Below, piece by piece: positions 20,442-29,132 of a DNA stretch of 64,000 nt. Within the stretch, counting starts at the first letter, position 1, and each line of letters begins with the position of its first letter. Location of the stretch: the NCBI RefSeq assembly GCF_003182095.1, contig NZ_QGTJ01000011.1:1-64000 (forward strand), in the 5' to 3' direction. This DNA is from Plasticicumulans acidivorans. Lineage in GTDB: Bacteria; Pseudomonadota; Gammaproteobacteria; Competibacterales; Competibacteraceae. The notes under the pieces were generated by a model that was not told where the DNA came from, searched no databases, and worked only from the letters and a program-made list of their open reading frames with translations. Position numbers and translations under genes: made by a program.

Positions 20442-21878
20442 ATGACATTCATTCCACCTGAGCTTCTTCCCGCAGCGCCAGAGATTTTTGTACTTACGAT
20501 GGCCTGCGTGATTTTGGTGATAGATGTTTGTTTGAATGATGAGGATAAAACTACTACTCATTGGTTGTGTCAGGGCGCTTTGCTTGGCGGTCTGATTCTT
20601 ACTTGGATGACTGGTGGTAGTGGCGAAAGAATAACTTTTAACGGGCATTTCGTTCGGGATGCTATGGCGGATGTATTAAAGGTAGGAATTTTTTTGGCTG
20701 GCTCGGGGGCCCTAATCTTTGCTCGCGATTATTTGCGGATGAGGAAGTTAGTGCGAGGAGAGTATTTTGTTCTAACCGTTTTTGCTGTTTTAGGCATGAT
20801 GGTGATGGTGTCGGCAGGGAGCTTTCTTTCTGTTTACCTCGGTCTTGAGTTGCTTTCACTCTCGCTGTATGCGTTGGTCGCCTTTAACCGTGACAGCGCG
20901 GTGTCGACTGAGGCTGCAATGAAGTATTTTGTTCTCGGAGCCTTGGCGTCAGGAATGCTGCTTTATGGTATTTCCATGATGTATGGGGCTACAGGATCAA
21001 TCGATCTTCGAACTGTAGGCAATGCTGTTTTGGCGGAAGGAAATAAAAGCTTAATAATGGTGTTCGGTATCGCCTTTTTGGTTGTCGGTCTTGGCTTTAA
21101 GTTCGGAGCAGTGCCTTTTCATATGTGGGTGCCTGATGTGTACCAAGGGGCTCCGACATCGGTGACCTTGCTGATTGGCTCTGCTCCTAAGATCGCAGCG
21201 TTTGCTCTTGTTATGCGTGTTCTCGTTGAGGGGGCATCCGGGCTGCAGGCTGATTGGCAGCAGATGTTGTTAGTTTTAGCGGTTTTGTCTATTGCCTTAG
21301 GCAACGTTGTGGCAATTGCGCAGACTAATATTAAGCGCATGTTGGCGTATTCGACGATTTCGCATGTCGGGTTCGTATTTCTCGGAATAGCTTCTGGAAG
21401 TCCAGATGGTTATGCCTCATCAATGTTTTATGTTCTTACTTATGTGCTTAGTACGGTCGCTGTTTTCGGTGTGATTATTTTGTGTGGAAAAGAGCGGGAT
21501 GTTGAAAATATTTCCGATCTGAAAGGTCTGAATGACCGCAGCCCGTGGATGGCTTTTCTGATGTTGATATTGATGATGTCAATGGCGGGGATTCCGTTCT
21601 TGGTTGGTTTTTATGCGAAATTTGCAGTTCTTCAGAGTCTTGTTAACGAAGGTTTTGTTGGTGTCGCGTTGTTCGCTGTGCTGCTTTCCGTAATAGGGGC
21701 TTTTTATTATTTGAGAGTTGTTAAAGTAATGTATTTTGATAAAGGAGATGGCGATGAAGTGCACATCGAACTGGCTAGCGATACAAAGGTTGTTGCCTCT
21801 GTAACGGCTCTTGCTGTGCTGTTTTTGGGCGTTTATCCGTCTGCCTTGATGGCGCTTTGTGTCGCTACGGTTCGTTAG
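20442..21878 (+). CDS. nuoN: NADH-quinone oxidoreductase subunit N
   Basis: A 478-residue antiporter-like subunit completing complex I. It has LGLELLSLSLYALVAF with the conserved glutamate, HMWVPDVYQGAPTSVT, and LAYSTISHVGFV. The ATG at 20442 (MTFIPPELLPA) matches the common start; a GTG at 20430 is in frame and possible, and neither has a strong ribosome binding site. It is the last complex I gene. Confidence 0.95.
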   Translation: MTFIPPELLPAAPEIFVLTMACVILVIDVCLNDEDKTTTHWLCQGALLGGLILTWMTGGSGERITFNGHFVRDAMADVLKVGIFLAGSGALIFARDYLRMRKLVRGEYFVLTVFAVLGMMVMVSAGSFLSVYLGLELLSLSLYALVAFNRDSAVSTEAAMKYFVLGALASGMLLYGISMMYGATGSIDLRTVGNAVLAEGNKSLIMVFGIAFLVVGLGFKFGAVPFHMWVPDVYQGAPTSVTLLIGSAPKIAAFALVMRVLVEGASGLQADWQQMLLVLAVLSIALGNVVAIAQTNIKRMLAYSTISHVGFVFLGIASGSPDGYASSMFYVLTYVLSTVAVFGVIILCGKERDVENISDLKGLNDRSPWMAFLMLILMMSMAGIPFLVGFYAKFAVLQSLVNEGFVGVALFAVLLSVIGAFYYLRVVKVMYFDKGDGDEVHIELASDTKVVASVTALAVLFLGVYPSALMALCVATVR

Positions 21879-21897
21879 GTCAGCGTGTAGTTTTAAA

Positions 21898-22221
21898 ATG
21901 GTGCTGGAGATGCAGAGCCTGTTGATTTGGGGATGGTTCTTGATTGGCGTTGTCAGCGTTAATCTTCCATGGCTGAGTGACAGGCTTTTTTTCGCCTTCC
22001 CTGTAAAGAGGAAGGCCAGTTGGATGCGCTGGTGTGAGTGGCTGGCTTTTTCGATTTTAGTAACGATATCTGGGAGAGGTGCTGAATTTAAACTAACAGG
22101 AACAGTTCATGGTCAGGATTGGGAATATTATGTTGTAATGTTGTGTTTGTTATTGGTGGGGGCATTTCCATCTTTTGTATGGTTTCATCATAAGCTAGGC
22201 GCAAGACGCACGATGTGGTAA
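21898..22221 (+). CDS. DUF2818 family membrane protein
   Basis: A 107-residue protein with about three membrane helices: near residues 6-22, 42-57 and 78-97. The N-terminal pattern of a helix followed by NLPWLSDRLFFAF resembles the DUF2818 family, which is best known as the gene directly after nuoN in betaproteobacteria. Its function is unknown; the linkage suggests a role near complex I. It follows nuoN by 19 bp and is probably the last gene of the operon. The start could also be the Met at 21910. Confidence 0.75.
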   Translation: MVLEMQSLLIWGWFLIGVVSVNLPWLSDRLFFAFPVKRKASWMRWCEWLAFSILVTISGRGAEFKLTGTVHGQDWEYYVVMLCLLLVGAFPSFVWFHHKLGARRTMW

Positions 22222-22250
22222 GGAGAGTGTCTGTCCTCCTTGTGCGCTTG
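22202..22250 (+). other. Long imperfect hairpin spanning the DUF2818 stop
   Basis: CAAG-A-CGCAC (22202-22211) can pair with GTGCG-CTTG (22242-22250) with one bulged A, enclosing an inner stem AAGGAG/CTCCTT. There is no T-tract. It may stabilise or end the nuo transcript, or lie under the -35 region of the next operon. Structure is read by eye. Confidence 0.4.
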
Positions 22251-22268
22251 TAAATTGCTTGGTAGACT
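22240..22268 (+). promoter_or_regulatory. Candidate sigma-70 promoter for the rimP-nusA-infB operon
   Basis: TTGTGC (22240-22245) and TAGACT (22263-22268) are spaced by 17 bases. The match is moderate (3/6 and 4/6), but it is the best placed candidate upstream of the two leader terminators. The -10 lies within a small inverted repeat GGTAGA-CTGC-TCTACC. Confidence 0.4.
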
Positions 22269-22376
22269 GCTCTACCGTCCTTGCTGCTGCATGTGTGCGA
22301 GCGCTTCTTGGGCGCCAGCATGTTGTAGGAAGGAGGGAAGGAGCTTCGGGTGTACGTACGTCGGTCGTGATCGCAA

Positions 22377-22398
22377 GCCCCTTAGAGGGGTTTTTTTT
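22377..22398 (+). terminator. Terminator-like hairpin 1 in the rimP leader
   Basis: CCCCT (22378-22382), loop TAG, AGGGG (22386-22390), then eight T residues. It lies about 155 bp after DUF2818 and 70 bp before rimP. It could terminate nuo read-through or act as an attenuator for rimP-nusA-infB. Confidence 0.8.
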
Positions 22399-22434
22399 AT
22401 ATGTCGAGATGATCTGCCGGTGTGGGGAATGTGT

Positions 22435-22458
22435 GGGCCTAGGGCCCTTTTTTGTTTT
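22435..22458 (+). terminator. Terminator-like hairpin 2 in the rimP leader
   Basis: GGGCC (22435-22439), loop TAG, GGCCC (22443-22447), then six T residues, G and four more T. It ends only about 10 bases before the rimP ATG, so any transcript of the operon that begins upstream must read through it. Leader terminators sensitive to NusA are known in the E. coli nusA operon, and a rimP leader attenuator has been predicted in Pseudomonas. Confidence 0.75.
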
Positions 22459-22467
22459 GGGTGTGCA

Positions 22468-22923
22468 ATGCGTTCGGATCCCTACCAACTTCGTGAGTTG
22501 CTCGGACCTTCTATTGAGAAACTCGGTTACGAGCTAGTAGGAATCGAGTTTCATCCAAATTCATACAATGCGTTATTAAGAATATATATTGATTCAAAAA
22601 ATGGGATATGTGTTGACGATTGCCAGCAGGTCAGTCAACAAGTCAGTGGATTGCTGGACGTATCTGATCCTATCCCGGGGCATTACACCTTGGAGGTGTC
22701 TTCGCCGGGCTTGGATCGCCCGTTGTTTACTGCAGCACATTTTGAACGGTTCAAGGGACGTCAGGCCAAAATACAGTTGGGATTGGCGTTGGACGGGCGG
22801 CGACGGTTTTCCGGCATGATCAAAGAAGTGCATGACGGTGAAATAATTTTTCAATGTGATGGTGTGGATTTGACGATCGCAATCGATCGCATTGAGACAG
22901 CTCGACTCGTACCCGAGTACTGA
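22468..22923 (+). CDS. rimP: Ribosome maturation factor RimP
   Basis: A 151-residue protein needed for 30S subunit maturation. The conserved core is present: YELVGIEFHP, RIYIDSKNGICVDDC, YTLEVSSPGLDRPL. The ATG at 22468 gives the normal length; the reading frame extends upstream to 22240 but through both leader terminators. It heads the rimP-nusA-infB-rbfA-truB-rpsO-pnp block conserved in gammaproteobacteria. Confidence 0.96.
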   Translation: MRSDPYQLRELLGPSIEKLGYELVGIEFHPNSYNALLRIYIDSKNGICVDDCQQVSQQVSGLLDVSDPIPGHYTLEVSSPGLDRPLFTAAHFERFKGRQAKIQLGLALDGRRRFSGMIKEVHDGEIIFQCDGVDLTIAIDRIETARLVPEY

Positions 22924-22947
22924 TCGGGACAATGGGATGCAGCAATT

Positions 22948-24444
22948 ATGAGTAAAGAAATTCTTCTTGTCGTCGATGCCGTTTCAAATGAGAAAGGCGT
23001 TGCAAAGACAGTGATTTTTGAAGCGATTGAGGCTGCTTTAGCTTCTGCGGCAAAAAAGCGATTTGATGGCGATCCGGATATTCGCGTCGAAATAAATCGC
23101 AAAACGGGTGAGTATCAGACATACCGTTATTGGATGGTTGTTTCCGACGATGCAGAGATTGAAGCCTCTGATCGTGAGCTTTGTCTTACTGATGCGTTGC
23201 AGCATGATGTCTGTGCAGAAATTGGCGGCGATGTCCGAGTGGCTGTGGATAATGCAGCATTTGGCAGAATTGCAGCACAAACTGCGAAGCAGGTTATTGT
23301 ACAGAAAGTCCGCGAAGCAGAGCGAGCCCAGATTGTTGAGCAGTATTTGCCGAGGATGGGCGAGCTGATCAGTGGTGTAGTCAAGCGCGTTGAGCGTGGC
23401 AATGTACTCATTGATTTAGGAGGGAGTGTCGAAGCATTGATTTCTCGCGAAGATATGATTCCACGTGAGCCTGTGCGCAATGGGGACCGAATAAGAGGAT
23501 TTTTGCGAGACGTGCGCTTCGAGCCGCGAGGCCCGCAATTGTTTATGACAAGGACAGCACCGGAATTTCTTGTTGAGCTATTTAAGCTTGAAGTTCCTGA
23601 GGTTGGGCAAGGTGTCATTGAGATTAAAGGTGCTGCCCGTGATCCTGGGGTGCGAGCAAAAATAGCTGTCAAAACGAATGATCAGCGAATCGATCCAGTA
23701 GGTGCCTGCGTAGGGATGCGTGGCTCCCGGGTGCAAAGTGTATCGAACGAATTGGCTGGCGAACGTATTGATATCGTTCTTTGGAACGATAATGCGGCCC
23801 AGTTTGTTATCAATGCAATGTCCCCGGCAGAGGTGGTTTCCATCGTTGTGGATGAAGATAGCCACAGTATGGATATTGCGGTTGCAGAAGAAAAACTCTC
23901 ACAGGCAATTGGTCGAGGGGGGCAAAATGTCCGCCTCGCTTCGGAATTGACGGGCTGGGAGCTGAACGTCATGACCGAAGCGCAAGCGGCAGCAAAAAGT
24001 GGATATGAAGCTCGCGCATTAGTGGAGGCTTTCATGATTTCATTGAGTGTCGACGAGGATGTCGCGTCGGTACTTGTGCGAGAGGGGTTTTCGACTCTGG
24101 AAGAAATCGCTTATGTCCCTGCGCAGGAAATGCTTGAAATTGAAGAATTTGATCAGGACGTGGTTGACGAGCTGCGTGCGCGGGCTCGAGATGCATTACT
24201 GACTCGTGCGATTGCTGCTGAAGAGCAGGGCGGCGGTGCGGCACCTGATGCGGATTTGTTATCTATTGACGGAATGGATGAGGATCTTGCATTCCGTTTG
24301 GCAAAACAGGGTATTAAGACTCAAGAAGAATTGGCGGAGTTGTCTGTTGACGATTTGGTTGACATGGCGGCTCTTGATGAGCAGCGTGCCGCACAACTGA
24401 TTATGACGGCGCGTGCGCCTTGGTTCAGTAGTGAGCAAGGCTAG
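22948..24444 (+). CDS. nusA: Transcription termination/antitermination protein NusA
   Basis: A 498-residue RNA polymerase-binding factor acting in pausing, termination and rRNA antitermination. Domains in order: N-terminal polymerase-binding domain (about 1-125), S1 (about 135-200), KH1 and KH2 (about 205-345, with [12 protein letters not shown] and [12 protein letters not shown]), and two C-terminal acidic helix-hairpin-helix repeats (about 360-495) that mark the gamma-type protein. It is the likely regulator of its own operon through the leader terminators. Confidence 0.97.
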   Translation: MSKEILLVVDAVSNEKGVAKTVIFEAIEAALASAAKKRFDGDPDIRVEINRKTGEYQTYRYWMVVSDDAEIEASDRELCLTDALQHDVCAEIGGDVRVAVDNAAFGRIAAQTAKQVIVQKVREAERAQIVEQYLPRMGELISGVVKRVERGNVLIDLGGSVEALISREDMIPREPVRNGDRIRGFLRDVRFEPRGPQLFMTRTAPEFLVELFKLEVPEVGQGVIEIKGAARDPGVRAKIAVKTNDQRIDPVGACVGMRGSRVQSVSNELAGERIDIVLWNDNAAQFVINAMSPAEVVSIVVDEDSHSMDIAVAEEKLSQAIGRGGQNVRLASELTGWELNVMTEAQAAAKSGYEARALVEAFMISLSVDEDVASVLVREGFSTLEEIAYVPAQEMLEIEEFDQDVVDELRARARDALLTRAIAAEEQGGGAAPDADLLSIDGMDEDLAFRLAKQGIKTQEELAELSVDDLVDMAALDEQRAAQLIMTARAPWFSSEQG

Positions 24445-24466
24445 CAGCAGCGCGGGGTTGGACACG

Positions 24467-27397
24467 ATGACGGATGTTACAGTCAAACAGTTCGCCGCGG
24501 TTGTGGGAACTCCAGTCGATCGGCTGTTAATTCAGCTGGCAGAGGCTGGAATTCAAGTTGAAAGCGGCGATTCCACGATCACGGATTCTCAAAAGCTCGA
24601 TCTCTTGGCGCATTTGCGCAAGAGTCATGGCCGTAAAGATGCTCTAGCTGTGTCAGAGCCGAAGAAAATTACTCTTCAACGAAAGACACACAGTGAAATA
24701 AAAGTGGCGGCAGCGCCGGGGCAGGTAAAAACAGTTAGCGTTGAAGTTCGTAAAAAGCGCACTTATGTCAAGCGGGCTTTGGTTGAGGAAGCGGCTGATG
24801 TGAGTGCCGATGATGTGCTTGCAGATACAGACGGGCTCGTGTCTGGAGCGTCTAATGATTTGCCACTGATCGTTGATTCAGCAAATTCGGAAGATCGTGG
24901 CGAATACAGTAAAGAGAGTGCTGATGACGTTGTCGTTTCTGCGGAGAGCGTAGCGGTCGAGCCGTCAGCTGACAGCATGGCGGGAGATGAGCCATCTCAG
25001 GCTGTTAAAGCGGGTGCTGCTTCAAAACCATCTAATTTGCGGCGTGGAGTTTCCTCGGAAACTCGCCGTAAAGAAATCGTGCCATCAACGACTGTGCTGG
25101 CTCGTCAGCGTAGTGTGAATGTGTCCGCGCGGGCAGAGTCACTGGATATGCCTCGCGTCGAAGATGTTCGCCCGAAAGTCGTTGGCGTCGTTTCGAGACG
25201 CCAAGTCGCACGGGAAGAAAAAGCTACTGCGGAAGCCAATAAGCCAGCCACGGTCCGTGGGGATGTCGCTGGCCAGAAGACAGACACACGGGGCGGCGGG
25301 AATCGTCCAGGGCGCAGCCATGAGCGTACTGGTTCGTCTCCGCGAAGTGCTTCGGAGAGGCCTGCAGCACCAGCACGCTCGGACGAGCCGCGGGCTCGGC
25401 GTAGTGTGGAGGCACAGGCCACACCGCCGGTCGGACTGGCGCCTGCCCCTGCACCTACCCCTGCCGGCGATGTTCCGCGTCGCCGTGATGACGGAAAGGC
25501 GGGAAAGCGTCGTGCTGATCCGGAAGAGCGCAGCTTTAAGCAAGATCGAGATGATCGCCGAGGAAAGGGCAGTAAACGGACTAAAGGCGGGCGTCAGCCT
25601 CACTCTGCAGGAATGCAGGGATTTAACAAGCCTGTTGCTCCGATTGCTCGTGAGGTGACGTTGCCAGAAACCATTTCGGTAGCAGACTTGGCGCAGAAAA
25701 TGGCTGTCAAGGCGACCGAAGTCATCAAGACGCTGATGAAACTTGGTTCGATGGTGACGATCAATCAGGTCCTCGATCAGGAGACCGCTGCGGTCGTCGT
25801 GGAAGAGATGGGGCACAGCTACAAGCTGTTGTCTGAGAATGCGCTTGAGGACGAATTAGCGGCAGAGATGGGGGCGGTGCGTGAGGAGCAGGCTCGTGCT
25901 CCCGTCGTTACCATCATGGGACATGTCGACCACGGCAAGACGTCGCTTTTGGATTACATTCGGCGGACTAAAGTCGCTGCCGGCGAAGCTGGGGGCATTA
26001 CCCAGCACATTGGTGCGTACCACGTCGAAACGCCCAAAGGCACGATCACGTTCCTTGATACTCCGGGCCATGCGGCGTTTACTGCGATGCGTGCCCGCGG
26101 TGCAAAAGCTACCGATATCGTTGTCTTGGTGGTGGCTGCCGATGATGGCGTGATGCCACAGACGGTTGAAGCCATTCAACACGCGAAAGCCGCGGGTGTT
26201 CCGATCGTCGTTGCCGTCAATAAAATGGATAAACCGGGTGTCGACCCGGAGCGGGTCAAGAGCGAGCTGTCCCAGCAGGGCGTCATTTCGGAAGAATGGG
26301 GTGGGGACACTCTGTTCGCCTATGTTTCCGCGAAGACCGGCCTCGGCGTAGACAATCTGCTTGATCAGATTCTCGTTCAGGCAGAAGTACTTGAATTGAC
26401 TGCGGCGATTGATGGACCCGCCAAGGGTGTAGTGATCGAGTCGCGCCTGGATAAAGGCCGTGGTCCGGTTGCGACGGTGCTTGTGCAAAGTGGAACTCTG
26501 CACAAGGGCGATATCATTTTGACCGGTCTGGAGTACGGGCGTGTCCGAGCGATGCTCGACGAGTCCGGAAAGCAGATCGACGAGGCCGGGCCGTCGATTC
26601 CTGTCGAGGTTCTTGGTCTTTCCGGGGCGCCGAATGCTGGTGACGAGGTCGTTGCCGTTAGCGATGAGCGGAAAGCGCGTGAAATTGCGCTGTTCCGTCA
26701 GGGCAAGTTCCGTGATGTCAAACTGGCGCGTCAGCAGAAAGCCAAGCTCGAAAACGTGTTCAAGAACATGGAAGAGGGCGAGGTCGCAACGCTCAATGTT
26801 GTGCTCAAGACCGATGTGCAGGGCTCGGCGGAAGCATTGTCAGATGCGTTGACGAAGCTGTCGACGGACGAAGTGCGTGTCAACATGGTTTCTTCAGGCG
26901 TTGGTGCCATCAACGAGTCCGATGTGAATCTGGCGGTTGCCTCGGAAGCCGTGCTGATTGGCTTTAATGTCCGTGCGGACAGTGCTGCGCGCAAACTCAT
27001 CGAGGAAGAAGGGGTCGACCTGCATTATTACAGCGTGATCTATGACGTCATTGATGAGATCAAGAAAGCGCTCGCAGGTATGCTGTCGCCTGAAGTCCGG
27101 GAACAGATCATCGGTCTTGTTGAAGTCCGCCAGGTCTTCAGACATCCGAAGTTCGGTTCGATTGCGGGCTGCATGGTGATCGATGGCGTCGTTAAGCGGT
27201 CCGCTCCGATTCGCGTGCTCCGTGACAATGTCGTCATTTTCGAAGGTGAAATCGATTCGCTGCGTCGTTTCAAGGAAGACGCCTCGGAAGTGCGTCAGGG
27301 GTTCGAGTGCGGCATTGGTGTTCGTAATTACAACGATGTGCGCGAAGGCGATCACATCGAAGTGTTCGAACGTGTTGAAGTACAGCGCACGCTGTAA
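24467..27397 (+). CDS. infB: Translation initiation factor IF-2
   Basis: A 976-residue GTPase that brings initiator tRNA to the 30S subunit. An IF2_N domain occupies residues 1-50, a long Ala/Arg/Pro/Gly-rich linker runs to about 385, a second IF2_N follows, and the G domain starts with GHVDHGKT at 485-492, then NKMD and the C-terminal domains. ATG at 24467 (MTDVTVKQ) is the usual start. Base composition rises strongly along this gene: the first part resembles the AT-richer upstream region, the G domain onward is about 60% G+C. Confidence 0.97.
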   Translation: MTDVTVKQFAAVVGTPVDRLLIQLAEAGIQVESGDSTITDSQKLDLLAHLRKSHGRKDALAVSEPKKITLQRKTHSEIKVAAAPGQVKTVSVEVRKKRTYVKRALVEEAADVSADDVLADTDGLVSGASNDLPLIVDSANSEDRGEYSKESADDVVVSAESVAVEPSADSMAGDEPSQAVKAGAASKPSNLRRGVSSETRRKEIVPSTTVLARQRSVNVSARAESLDMPRVEDVRPKVVGVVSRRQVAREEKATAEANKPATVRGDVAGQKTDTRGGGNRPGRSHERTGSSPRSASERPAAPARSDEPRARRSVEAQATPPVGLAPAPAPTPAGDVPRRRDDGKAGKRRADPEERSFKQDRDDRRGKGSKRTKGGRQPHSAGMQGFNKPVAPIAREVTLPETISVADLAQKMAVKATEVIKTLMKLGSMVTINQVLDQETAAVVVEEMGHSYKLLSENALEDELAAEMGAVREEQARAPVVTIMGHVDHGKTSLLDYIRRTKVAAGEAGGITQHIGAYHVETPKGTITFLDTPGHAAFTAMRARGAKATDIVVLVVAADDGVMPQTVEAIQHAKAAGVPIVVAVNKMDKPGVDPERVKSELSQQGVISEEWGGDTLFAYVSAKTGLGVDNLLDQILVQAEVLELTAAIDGPAKGVVIESRLDKGRGPVATVLVQSGTLHKGDIILTGLEYGRVRAMLDESGKQIDEAGPSIPVEVLGLSGAPNAGDEVVAVSDERKAREIALFRQGKFRDVKLARQQKAKLENVFKNMEEGEVATLNVVLKTDVQGSAEALSDALTKLSTDEVRVNMVSSGVGAINESDVNLAVASEAVLIGFNVRADSAARKLIEEEGVDLHYYSVIYDVIDEIKKALAGMLSPEVREQIIGLVEVRQVFRHPKFGSIAGCMVIDGVVKRSAPIRVLRDNVVIFEGEIDSLRRFKEDASEVRQGFECGIGVRNYNDVREGDHIEVFERVEVQRTL

Positions 27398-27411
27398 TCG
27401 GATCTCTGCGT

Positions 27412-27804
27412 ATGGCTAAGGAGTTTTCCCGTACACGACGGCTGGGTGAGCAGATCAGGCGCGACTTGTCTCTGCTCATCCGCCAGGAGATCGATGATCG
27501 GCGGGCTGCCATGGTGTCCATCACCTTGGTGGAGGTTGCACGTGACCTCTCACATGCCAAGGTGTATGTCACCTACATCGGTGAGCGTGACGAGCGCAAG
27601 GAAATGCTCGCCATGCTCAACGCCGCCGCCGGGGTGCTGCGTCAACAGCTGGGGCGCGGTTTGCACATCCGGACGGTTCCACGACTTGCTTTCGAATACG
27701 ATGAGTCTATTGAGCGCGGGTCTGATCTGGATGCGTTGATTCGTAAGGCGGTGGCAGAGGATCAGGCTCGTCACCGTGATGACGATACGGAGTCTGACGA
27801 TTGA
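27412..27804 (+). CDS. rbfA: 30S ribosome-binding factor RbfA
   Basis: A 130-residue KH-fold protein that binds immature 30S subunits and is needed for 16S 5'-end processing and cold growth. It has the conserved start RTRRLGEQIRRDLS, VEVARDLSHAKVYVT and LRQQLGRGLHIRTVPRLAFEYD. The acidic C-tail is typical. Its stop overlaps the truB start codon. Confidence 0.96.
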   Translation: MAKEFSRTRRLGEQIRRDLSLLIRQEIDDRRAAMVSITLVEVARDLSHAKVYVTYIGERDERKEMLAMLNAAAGVLRQQLGRGLHIRTVPRLAFEYDESIERGSDLDALIRKAVAEDQARHRDDDTESDD

Positions 27805-28730
27805 CGGCTTCGGAAAAATCGGGCATCACTCGCCCCCCCCGTCGCGATGTGCATGGCGTATTGCTGCTCGACAAACCTCTGGGCTTGTCGTCGAACAGCG
27901 CTCTGCAGGTTGTTAAGGGGATTTTCCGCGCACGTAAAGCCGGCCACGGCGGAAGTTTGGATCCCTTGGCTACAGGCTTGCTGCCATGCCTGCTCGGTGA
28001 GGCCACCAAGATATCCGGGCAGTTGCTTGAGGCTAGAAAAAACTACCGGTTCGTGGCCCAGCTGGGAGTTACGACTTCCACTGGCGACCGGGAAGGTGCG
28101 GTGCTGGAGGAGCGCACCGTGCCGCTGTTAAGCCAGGATGACGTGGAGTCGGTGCTCAAGCGCTTTCGCGGATGCATCTCGCAACTTCCACCCATGTATT
28201 CCGCGCTGAAACTCAATGGTCAGCCGCTTTATAAGCTGGCCCGACAGGGTGTGTCCGTTGAGCGGCAGGCGCGGATGGTCACCATTCATCAGCTGACACT
28301 GGTCGGTTGTGATGGGGACAGACTGGAAGCCGAGGTTTGCTGCTCGAAAGGTACGTATGTGAGAACCTTGGCCGAAGATATAGGCAGTGCTCTTGGTTGC
28401 GGCGCGCACCTCATCTCTCTTCGACGCTTTGGTGTTACCCCGTATGATGCTGCACGAATGGTGACATTGGAGCAGCTGAGGGAACTGGCTCAAGACTTGA
28501 CTGCACTTGATGATCTGCTGCTGCCGGTCGATAGCGCACTTTATGAGTGGCCTGCCGTACAGCTGAGCAGCGACGCTGCCTATTTCTTTTGTTGTGGCAA
28601 TCCTGTCCGCACGTCTGCTGATTCGATCAACGGTGCGGTCAGGGTGTACGCGGATTCAAGTCGGTTTCTCGGGATCGGGGATGTCATAGACGGTGGCATG
28701 GTCGTTCCACGCCGAGTGCTCAACCTTTGA
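27801..28730 (+). CDS. truB: tRNA pseudouridine-55 synthase
   Basis: A 309-residue enzyme making pseudouridine 55 in the T-loop of tRNAs. The catalytic aspartate D54 is in GHGGSLDPLATGLLP, and the KGTYVRTLAEDIG and RRFGVTPYD motifs are present. It begins with TTG at 27801, overlapping the rbfA stop, with GGAG about 8 bases upstream; this gives translational coupling. A C-terminal PUA-like domain follows residue 245. Confidence 0.95.
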   Translation: MTASEKSGITRPPRRDVHGVLLLDKPLGLSSNSALQVVKGIFRARKAGHGGSLDPLATGLLPCLLGEATKISGQLLEARKNYRFVAQLGVTTSTGDREGAVLEERTVPLLSQDDVESVLKRFRGCISQLPPMYSALKLNGQPLYKLARQGVSVERQARMVTIHQLTLVGCDGDRLEAEVCCSKGTYVRTLAEDIGSALGCGAHLISLRRFGVTPYDAARMVTLEQLRELAQDLTALDDLLLPVDSALYEWPAVQLSSDAAYFFCCGNPVRTSADSINGAVRVYADSSRFLGIGDVIDGGMVVPRRVLNL

Positions 28731-28744
28731 TGACGGCCCTACGC

Positions 28745-28774
28745 TTGTGGCTCACCGTGGTCAAGGTTTAGAAT
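28745..28774 (+). promoter_or_regulatory. Candidate promoter of rpsO
   Basis: TTGTGG (28745-28750) and TAGAAT (28769-28774) with 18-base spacing lie about 45 bp before rpsO. Separate promoters for rpsO-pnp are known in E. coli; here it is only a sequence match. Confidence 0.45.
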
Positions 28775-28818
28775 TTCGCGTTCTTTAAAACCCATACCGA
28801 ATTTTGGAGTTTGCTTAG

Positions 28819-29088
28819 ATGTCGCTCAGCACCGAACATAAGGGGCAGGTCGTGCAGGAGTTTCAGCGTGCGGCCAACGATACCGGCTCGCCGGAGGTGC
28901 AGGTCGCTCTGTTGACCGCACGTATCAATGGTCTGCAGCCGCACTTTCAGGCCAACAAGCAGGACCACCACTCGCGTCAGGGCTTGTTGAAGATGGTTAA
29001 CCGTCGTCGCAAGCTGCTTGATTACCTCAAGCGTCAGGATGTAGTGCGCTATCAGGAACTGATCGCCCGCCTCGGCCTGCGTCGCTGA
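28819..29088 (+). CDS. rpsO: 30S ribosomal protein S15
   Basis: An 89-residue primary rRNA-binding protein of the 30S platform, of exactly the usual length. It carries [15 protein letters not shown], the [21 protein letters not shown] helix and the C-terminal LIARLGLRR. It is followed by pnp, as in other gammaproteobacteria. Confidence 0.98.
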   Translation: MSLSTEHKGQVVQEFQRAANDTGSPEVQVALLTARINGLQPHFQANKQDHHSRQGLLKMVNRRRKLLDYLKRQDVVRYQELIARLGLRR

Positions 29089-29132
29089 AACCCGCTCGCA
29101 TTCCTCTGTTTTCAGCTCGCTAGGATGGTTCC

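Noticed and set aside
22240..22467. Upstream extension of the rimP frame, and a possible tRNA before rimP
   Set aside because: The extension runs through two terminator hairpins and lacks similarity. E. coli has a tRNA-fMet here, but no acceptor stem or TPsiC arm can be drawn.
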